From positions 1 through 5,975 of the forward strand of contig JAHFTG010000145.1 in NCBI GenBank assembly GCA_023269455.1: a stretch of 5,975 nt of DNA, read 5' to 3'. Made by a program: the position numbers and the translations under genes. The stretch comes from Opitutaceae bacterium (GTDB lineage Bacteria; Verrucomicrobiota; Verrucomicrobiia; Opitutales; Opitutaceae). The stretch's first letter is position 1, and each line of letters starts with the position of its first letter. Below are positions 1-3,607 of this stretch, one piece after another. The notes beneath the pieces are model-generated. The model was given only the letters and a program-made list of their open reading frames with translations, was not told where the DNA came from and searched no databases.

Positions 1-22
1 GATGAAGCAGGGTGGTTTTCAT
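1..22 (-). CDS. Possible 5' end of a divergent gene (partial)
   Basis: On the minus strand an ATG at 22-20 opens a frame reading MKTTLLH before the window ends. Seven residues are far too few to identify a product, although the basic, hydrophobic start would suit a signal peptide or membrane anchor. The main support is positional. A GGAATAA box begins exactly 34 bases upstream on the same strand, the same distance as for the sigma gene on the other strand, and GTC follows at the same spacing. There is no clear Shine-Dalgarno sequence, which would fit a leaderless transcript. It could be a chance ATG. Confidence 0.3.
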
Positions 23-33
23 ATGGGTCCGAG

Positions 34-56
34 GACTGGCGATGGGGAATTATTCC
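34..56 (-). promoter_or_regulatory. Candidate ECF-type promoter, divergent
   Basis: Reading the minus strand from 56, GGAATAA (56-50) is followed after 13 bases by GTC (36-34). The same arrangement, GGAATAA-N13-GTC, occurs on the plus strand before the sigma gene. GGAAT-like -35 and GTC-like -10 elements are usual for ECF sigma factors, though the spacer here is a little shorter than the common 16 or so. Transcription would begin at about the minus-strand ATG at 22. The assignment is inferred from the repeated pattern. Confidence 0.4.
46..56. repeat. Perfect 11-bp inverted repeat GGAATTATTCC
   Basis: GGAAT and ATTCC flank a single central T at 51, making a perfect short palindrome between the two divergent starts. 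One arm is the GGAATAA box of the minus-strand promoter candidate and the other presents GGAAT on the plus strand. It may be an operator, or simply two overlapping -35-like boxes. Confidence 0.4.
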
Positions 57-106
57 GCGTGGACGGGATTAAGTTCGTCGCTCGCGCCGACCTACGGAAA
101 TAATTT

Positions 107-131
107 GGAATAAACCGCGCGGTCGCGTCTC
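107..131 (+). promoter_or_regulatory. Candidate autoregulated ECF promoter of the sigma operon
   Basis: GGAATAA at 107-113 is followed by GTC at 127-129 (CGTCTC at 126-131). The box lies 34 bases before the ATG at 141, so the transcript would start at or next to the start codon. A related box, GGAAATAA, sits just upstream at 96-103. ECF sigma factors commonly transcribe their own gene, so this is the expected place for the cognate promoter. No RNA evidence is available. Confidence 0.5.
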
Positions 132-140
132 TTACCTGTG

Positions 141-683
141 ATGGAAGCCGATTCATTCACCCAGCTCGTCGATGCGCACTACACGCCGCTTTACCGCTTC
201 GCGTTGAGCTTGGCGCGGAACACGGCCGACGCCTGCGACCTCACGCAGCAGACGTTTTATGTGTGGGCGACGAAGGGGCACGCGCTTCGCGATGGTTCGA
301 AGGTGAAGACGTGGCTGTTCACGACGCTTTATCGGGAATTTTTGCGGGGGCGGCGACGCGGGATGAGGACCACGGCGTTGGAGGATTTATCGCCGGGGGA
401 GAGTGATCCGCCGGCGGCGGAGGTTAACCTCGCGGTGCGGCTCGACGCGCAGTTGGTGGTCGAGGCGTTGCAGGAGGTGGACGAGGCGTTTCGGGCGCCG
501 CTCACGCTTTTTTATTTGGAGGACATGCCTTACCAGGAAATCGCGGACATGATGGAGGTGCCGATCGGCACGGTCATGTCACGGCTGTCGCGGGGCAAGG
601 CGCAGTTGCGCGCCGCGTTGGCGAGGAAAGAAAACGGACAGAACATTATCCCATTCCCTCTTTCGCAGAGGAAAACGTCATGA
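141..683 (+). CDS. ECF-type RNA polymerase sigma-70 family sigma factor
   Basis: This 180-residue protein has the two-domain layout of an extracytoplasmic-function sigma factor, which directs RNA polymerase to promoters of stress genes. Region 2 spans about residues 5-72, with the core-binding and -10 recognition part ending in a TWLFTTLYREFLRGRRR stretch. A short acidic linker follows. Region 4 spans about residues 106-160 and carries a helix-turn-helix, PYQEIADMMEVPIGTVMSRL, near 130-149, for the -35 element. There is no region 1.1 or region 3, as expected for ECF factors. GTG at 138 directly precedes the chosen ATG at 141 and is a possible alternative start; neither has a clear Shine-Dalgarno sequence. 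The stop overlaps the next gene's ATG (ATGA), so translation is probably coupled to the anti-sigma candidate. The exact ECF subgroup was not determined. Confidence 0.93.
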   Translation: MEADSFTQLVDAHYTPLYRFALSLARNTADACDLTQQTFYVWATKGHALRDGSKVKTWLFTTLYREFLRGRRRGMRTTALEDLSPGESDPPAAEVNLAVRLDAQLVVEALQEVDEAFRAPLTLFYLEDMPYQEIADMMEVPIGTVMSRLSRGKAQLRAALARKENGQNIIPFPLSQRKTS

Positions 684-1411
684 ACACCACCGAGGCAAAA
701 TTCATTCTTCAGGCCTATCGTCCAGACGGACAGGACGCGGCGGTCCCGCAGTTTGCGGAGGCGCTGGCGCAGGCGAGGCAAGATCCGGCGCTGGGCGATT
801 GGCTGGCCCGCGAGCAGGCTTTTGATGCGGCGGTCGCGGGCAAGCTGCGCGCGGTGCAGCCGCCGGCGGAGCTGCGCGCGGCCATCCTGGCGGGGGCGCG
901 CATGAGCAGGTCGAAGTCGTGGTGGCGCCAGCCTCGCGTGCTTGCGCTGGCGGCCAGCGTAGCGGTGGTTTTGGGACTCGCGGCGACGTGGTCGATGCGG
1001 ACGCCTGCGGGTGACGGCGGGCAACTGGCGTTGAGTGCGATGGCTGAGATGGGTTCTCCGGAACATCATCCTATCGTGGTGGGCGGACGGGGGGCGTTGC
1101 GGACGTTGCTGGCCAGCGCGACCACACGGCTGGCGGACGGAATACCGCTGGGTTTCGCGGAGTTGAAGGCGGATGGATGCCGGTCGTTGCGCCTCGGAGG
1201 GCACGACGTGATGGAGGTGTGCTTCGAGCGTGGCGGAAACGAGTTTCATCTCTACGTGGCGCGCGGGGATGATTTCCCGGCGAAGGATGAGGCGGGCGCT
1301 CCCATGTTTTTGGAGCAGGGGCGGCTGGCGTCGGTCACTTGGCGTGATCGTCAGCATGCCTATGTGCTCGTGACGGACAGCGGCGCGGACCGGCTGCGGG
1401 AAGTTTTTTAA
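680..1411 (+). CDS. Probable membrane anti-sigma factor
   Basis: This 243-residue protein is probably the regulator that holds the preceding sigma factor inactive at the membrane. Residues 1-85 are cytoplasmic-like, with an acidic and helical stretch (LGDWLAREQAFDAAV, about 38-52) that would suit sigma binding. One membrane helix covers about residues 86-104. Residues 106-243 form an extracytoplasmic domain. The cytoplasmic part has no Cys or His, so it is not a zinc-binding (HxxxCxxC) anti-sigma. The outer domain has two cysteines, C167 and C181, which could form a disulphide. Its ATG overlaps the sigma stop by four bases, the usual arrangement for such pairs. No named family was recognised, so the role rests on context, topology and length. 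Confidence 0.75.
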   Translation: MNTTEAKFILQAYRPDGQDAAVPQFAEALAQARQDPALGDWLAREQAFDAAVAGKLRAVQPPAELRAAILAGARMSRSKSWWRQPRVLALAASVAVVLGLAATWSMRTPAGDGGQLALSAMAEMGSPEHHPIVVGGRGALRTLLASATTRLADGIPLGFAELKADGCRSLRLGGHDVMEVCFERGGNEFHLYVARGDDFPAKDEAGAPMFLEQGRLASVTWRDRQHAYVLVTDSGADRLREVF

Positions 1412-1419
1412 TTTTTTCG

Positions 1420-1449
1420 GGAATAACTTGGGGAGCGGAGGGCTCTCAT
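1420..1449 (+). promoter_or_regulatory. Candidate second ECF-type promoter before doxX-like gene
   Basis: GGAATAA recurs at 1420-1426, 35 bases before the ATG at 1455, inside the 43-base gap after the anti-sigma gene. A CTCTC stretch (1443-1447) resembles the sigma promoter's GTCTC but sits about three bases further away, so the -10 match is weaker. The box could give the sigma factor an internal promoter for the downstream effector genes. A GGAGGG (1437-1442) within it could instead serve as a ribosome binding site. Confidence 0.35.
1437..1442 (+). promoter_or_regulatory. Possible ribosome binding site (GGAGGG)
   Basis: GGAGGG lies 12 bases before the ATG at 1455, somewhat far but usable. 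It favours that ATG over the upstream TTG at 1428, which would begin ahead of this site. It is the clearest Shine-Dalgarno-like sequence before any gene in the window. Confidence 0.4.
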
Positions 1450-1454
1450 CACAT

Positions 1455-1865
1455 ATGTCCACTTATACTTCACTTCCGCGCTCGTTGCGCATCGCCAGTT
1501 GGATCAGCCGTCTCGTCGTGGCGGCGATCCTGTTGCAGACTTTGTTTTTCAAATTTTCGGGGGCCGCAGAGTCGGTCTATATTTTCACCAAGGTCGGGCA
1601 GGAGCCGTGGGGGCGCTACGGCTCGGGGGTGGTGGAGCTGATCGCGAGCATCCTGCTTTTCCTGCCGCGGTTCACGCCGGTGGGGGCGCTGCTGGCGCTG
1701 GGGACGATGAGTGGGGCGATTTTTTTTCACGTCACGAAGCTCGGGATCGTGGTGCAGAATGATGGAGGCACGCTCTTCGCGCTCGCGCTCGTGGTGTGGG
1801 CGGGGAGCGCATTCATCCTGTGGCTGCACCGCAAGGATCTGCCGGTGATCGGCGCGAAACTTTGA
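1455..1865 (+). CDS. DoxX-like integral membrane protein
   Basis: This 136-residue protein has four predicted membrane helices, at about 17-33, 56-71, 75-92 and 106-124. This and the short loop pattern (FKFSGAAESVYIF, then GxxE before helix 2) fit the DoxX/DoxX-like family. DoxX proteins are small membrane proteins of uncertain biochemistry, sometimes linked to quinone or thiol redox; in Mycobacterium tuberculosis DoxX has been placed in a complex with superoxide dismutase and a sulfurtransferase. The ATG at 1455 was chosen because a TTG start at 1428 would add an unusual MGSGGLSSH leader and precede the GGAGGG site. It follows the anti-sigma gene by 43 bases and precedes the YHS gene by 13. 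It is probably a member of the sigma-controlled set, by inference from position. Confidence 0.75.
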   Translation: MSTYTSLPRSLRIASWISRLVVAAILLQTLFFKFSGAAESVYIFTKVGQEPWGRYGSGVVELIASILLFLPRFTPVGALLALGTMSGAIFFHVTKLGIVVQNDGGTLFALALVVWAGSAFILWLHRKDLPVIGAKL

Positions 1866-1878
1866 TTTTTATAACATC

Positions 1879-2325
1879 GTGAAAACTTTTATTCGTTTCT
1901 TGTGCGGCTTGGTTTTTTTAACGGCGGCTTTGTCGGCCCGGGCGGAAAAGCCGGTGAACACGACTTTTCTGGGCGTGGCGATCAAGGGCTATGATCCAGT
2001 GGCGTATTTCACGGACAGCAAACCGGTGAAGGGCGACTCGGATTATGCGTATGAGTGGAATGGTGCCGAATGGCGTTTTGCCAGCGCGGCACATCGGGAT
2101 TTGTTCAAGGCGGACCCGGTGAAATATGCGCCGCAATACGGCGGGTATTGCGCGTGGGCGGTGAGCCGGGGTTACACGGCGGGGATTGATCCCGACGCAT
2201 GGAAGATCGTGAACGGGCGGCTCTATCTCAACTATAGCACGAGCGTGCAGAAGCAGTGGGCCGAGGACATTCCAGGGAATGTCGCGAAGGCGGAAGAAAA
2301 CTGGCCTAAAATTCTTAAAAACTAA
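1879..2325 (+). CDS. Exported YHS-domain protein
   Basis: This 148-residue protein begins with a Sec signal peptide: KTFIR, then a hydrophobic core at about 6-20, with likely cleavage after ARA at residue 22. The mature part is a YHS-type domain with GYDPVAYF at 37-44 and YAPQYGGYCAWAV at 83-95, including a lone cysteine, C91. The conserved tail runs through NYS and W residues to DIPGN at 130-134. YHS domains are small and often associated with metal transport or metal-dependent enzymes, but the ligand of this exported subgroup is not established. There is no lipobox, so it should be a soluble periplasmic protein. The start is GTG without a visible Shine-Dalgarno sequence; it is preferred because it gives a complete signal peptide. 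DinB-like follows after 11 bases. Confidence 0.85.
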   Translation: MKTFIRFLCGLVFLTAALSARAEKPVNTTFLGVAIKGYDPVAYFTDSKPVKGDSDYAYEWNGAEWRFASAAHRDLFKADPVKYAPQYGGYCAWAVSRGYTAGIDPDAWKIVNGRLYLNYSTSVQKQWAEDIPGNVAKAEENWPKILKN

Positions 2326-2336
2326 GACTCTCTTTT

Positions 2337-2870
2337 ATGATCCGTAACAGCATTCGCGATAATCTGGCTGCCATCGACCAAGGCATCGAGCTCTTGCGGG
2401 AGATCGGCGCGGCCCGCTACACGCAGCGGATTCCGGCGTGTTTCAACAGCGCGGCGGGCGGGCATATGCGCCATGTGATCGAGCATTACCTGAGTTTTTT
2501 GCAGGCGTTGGAAACGGGTGAGGTGGATTACGAATCGCGTCCGCGCGACGCGTTGATCGAGGGCGACCCTGCTTATGCGATCGGGCAGATGGAGGCGATC
2601 AAGCAGCGGTTGACGGAGTTTTCGGCGACGGATTTTGACGGGATGCTGCGGGTGCGCGTGGAGACGGCTCCGGCTGACGAGCCGTCGCCGTGGGCGGGTT
2701 CGACGACGTTGCGCGAGCTGGAGTTTTTATTGAGCCACACGGTGCATCATTACGCGCTGGTCGCGGTGGTGTGCCGGCTGGCGGGGCACGCGGCGCCGGC
2801 GGATTTCGGGATGGCGCCGTCCACGTTGCGGTATCTGAAGGCGCAGGCTGTCGCCTCATGTGCACGTTGA
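2337..2870 (+). CDS. DinB-like four-helix protein, putative metal-dependent
   Basis: This 177-residue protein has the DinB/YfiT-like pattern of a four-helix bundle with a three-histidine metal site. HMRHVIEHYLSF places H43, H46 and H50 in an early helix, and HTVHHYAL places H134, H137 and H138 in a late one. The true ligands are probably one His from the first group and two from the second. Members of this superfamily include damage-inducible proteins of unknown function and metal-dependent thiol S-transferases (bacillithiol or mycothiol), so a redox or detoxification role is possible but not shown. Despite the family name, it is unrelated to DNA polymerase IV. It has no signal peptide and should be cytoplasmic. 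The last 13 bases overlap the start of the NRDE gene. Confidence 0.8.
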   Translation: MIRNSIRDNLAAIDQGIELLREIGAARYTQRIPACFNSAAGGHMRHVIEHYLSFLQALETGEVDYESRPRDALIEGDPAYAIGQMEAIKQRLTEFSATDFDGMLRVRVETAPADEPSPWAGSTTLRELEFLLSHTVHHYALVAVVCRLAGHAAPADFGMAPSTLRYLKAQAVASCAR

Positions 2871-3607
2871 CGTGGCGCGCGGTGCGCGAGGGTGGGTATG
2901 ATTTGTTTTTCAATCGCGATGAGTTGAACACGCGCGGGGAGGAGCTGCCGCCACGGCGCGAGACGCGGGACGGCGTGAACTTAGCGGCGCCGCGCGACAG
3001 TGACCGGGGCGGCACGTGGCTGATGGTGAACGCGCACGGGCTGACGGTGGCGTTGCTCAATGATTATGCGGTGCAGTGGCGTCCGCCGGTGGGGAGCGCG
3101 GTGAGCCGTGGCGCGCTCGGGTTGGCGTGTGCTTCGGCGGCGACGGTGGCGGCGGCGGTGCGGGTGATCGAGGCGGCGGAGTTGGCGCGCACGGGGGCGT
3201 TTACGATTATCGTGCTCGGGGCGGATGGGGGTGGGCGGCGGTTGCATTGGGATGGGGTGATTTTAACGGACGTAGCGGTGGGTGACGGCAGCGGGTTTGA
3301 GACGTCGTCTTCGTTTGAGACGCAGGTGGTGTGCGCGTCGCGGCGTGGAGAATTTGAGGCGTTGCTGGCGGGGCGTGCGCAGGCGGAGGGCGATGAGTTG
3401 GCGGCTTTTCACGGGCGGCATGATCCGGCGAACGGGGCGGCCTCGGTGTTGATGCGCCGTTCGGACGCTCGGACGCGGAGCGTGACGCGGGTGAGCGTGC
3501 GGGCGGATCGGGTCATCATGGATTATCGTCCGGTCGCGGTCGGAGGGGAAAACGATGGGGCGGTGGCGACGGGCGGCGGCGTGAAGGTTGATTTTTTACG
3601 GTTATGA
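2858..3607 (+). CDS. NRDE/TANGO2-family protein
   Basis: This 249-residue protein matches the NRDE (TANGO2) family. It starts MCTL, followed by the signature NRDE at 19-22 and a GGTWLMVN segment with LLND shortly after. Cys2, exposed once Met is removed, is the family's conserved N-terminal cysteine and resembles the nucleophile of Ntn hydrolases. The frame is open further upstream (an earlier start at 2690 is possible), but that would bury the conserved MCTL start by 56 residues and lie inside the DinB gene, so ATG 2858 is chosen. TANGO2 homologues have been reported to help move haem, including bacterial members, but the mechanism is debated. The gene overlaps DinB by 13 bases and the next gene by four (ATGA), so translation is probably coupled on both sides. 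Confidence 0.85.
   Translation: MCTLTWRAVREGGYDLFFNRDELNTRGEELPPRRETRDGVNLAAPRDSDRGGTWLMVNAHGLTVALLNDYAVQWRPPVGSAVSRGALGLACASAATVAAAVRVIEAAELARTGAFTIIVLGADGGGRRLHWDGVILTDVAVGDGSGFETSSSFETQVVCASRRGEFEALLAGRAQAEGDELAAFHGRHDPANGAASVLMRRSDARTRSVTRVSVRADRVIMDYRPVAVGGENDGAVATGGGVKVDFLRL

Noticed and set aside
2..103. Plus-strand open frame beginning MKQGGFHMGP, ending TAA at 101-103
   Set aside because: It is only 33 codons with no recognisable feature, and it covers the proposed divergent promoter region. It could be the tail of an upstream gene, but nothing supports that.
1390..1417. Possible terminator: CCG-GCTG-CGG followed by T-tracts after the anti-sigma gene
   Set aside because: The stem is only three base pairs, too weak for an intrinsic terminator; the T runs alone do not justify a call.
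530..1462. Long minus-strand open frame of 310 codons
   Set aside because: It lies antisense to the sigma and anti-sigma genes, is rich in Arg, Pro and His as expected from reading GC-rich codons backward, and shows no recognisable domain.
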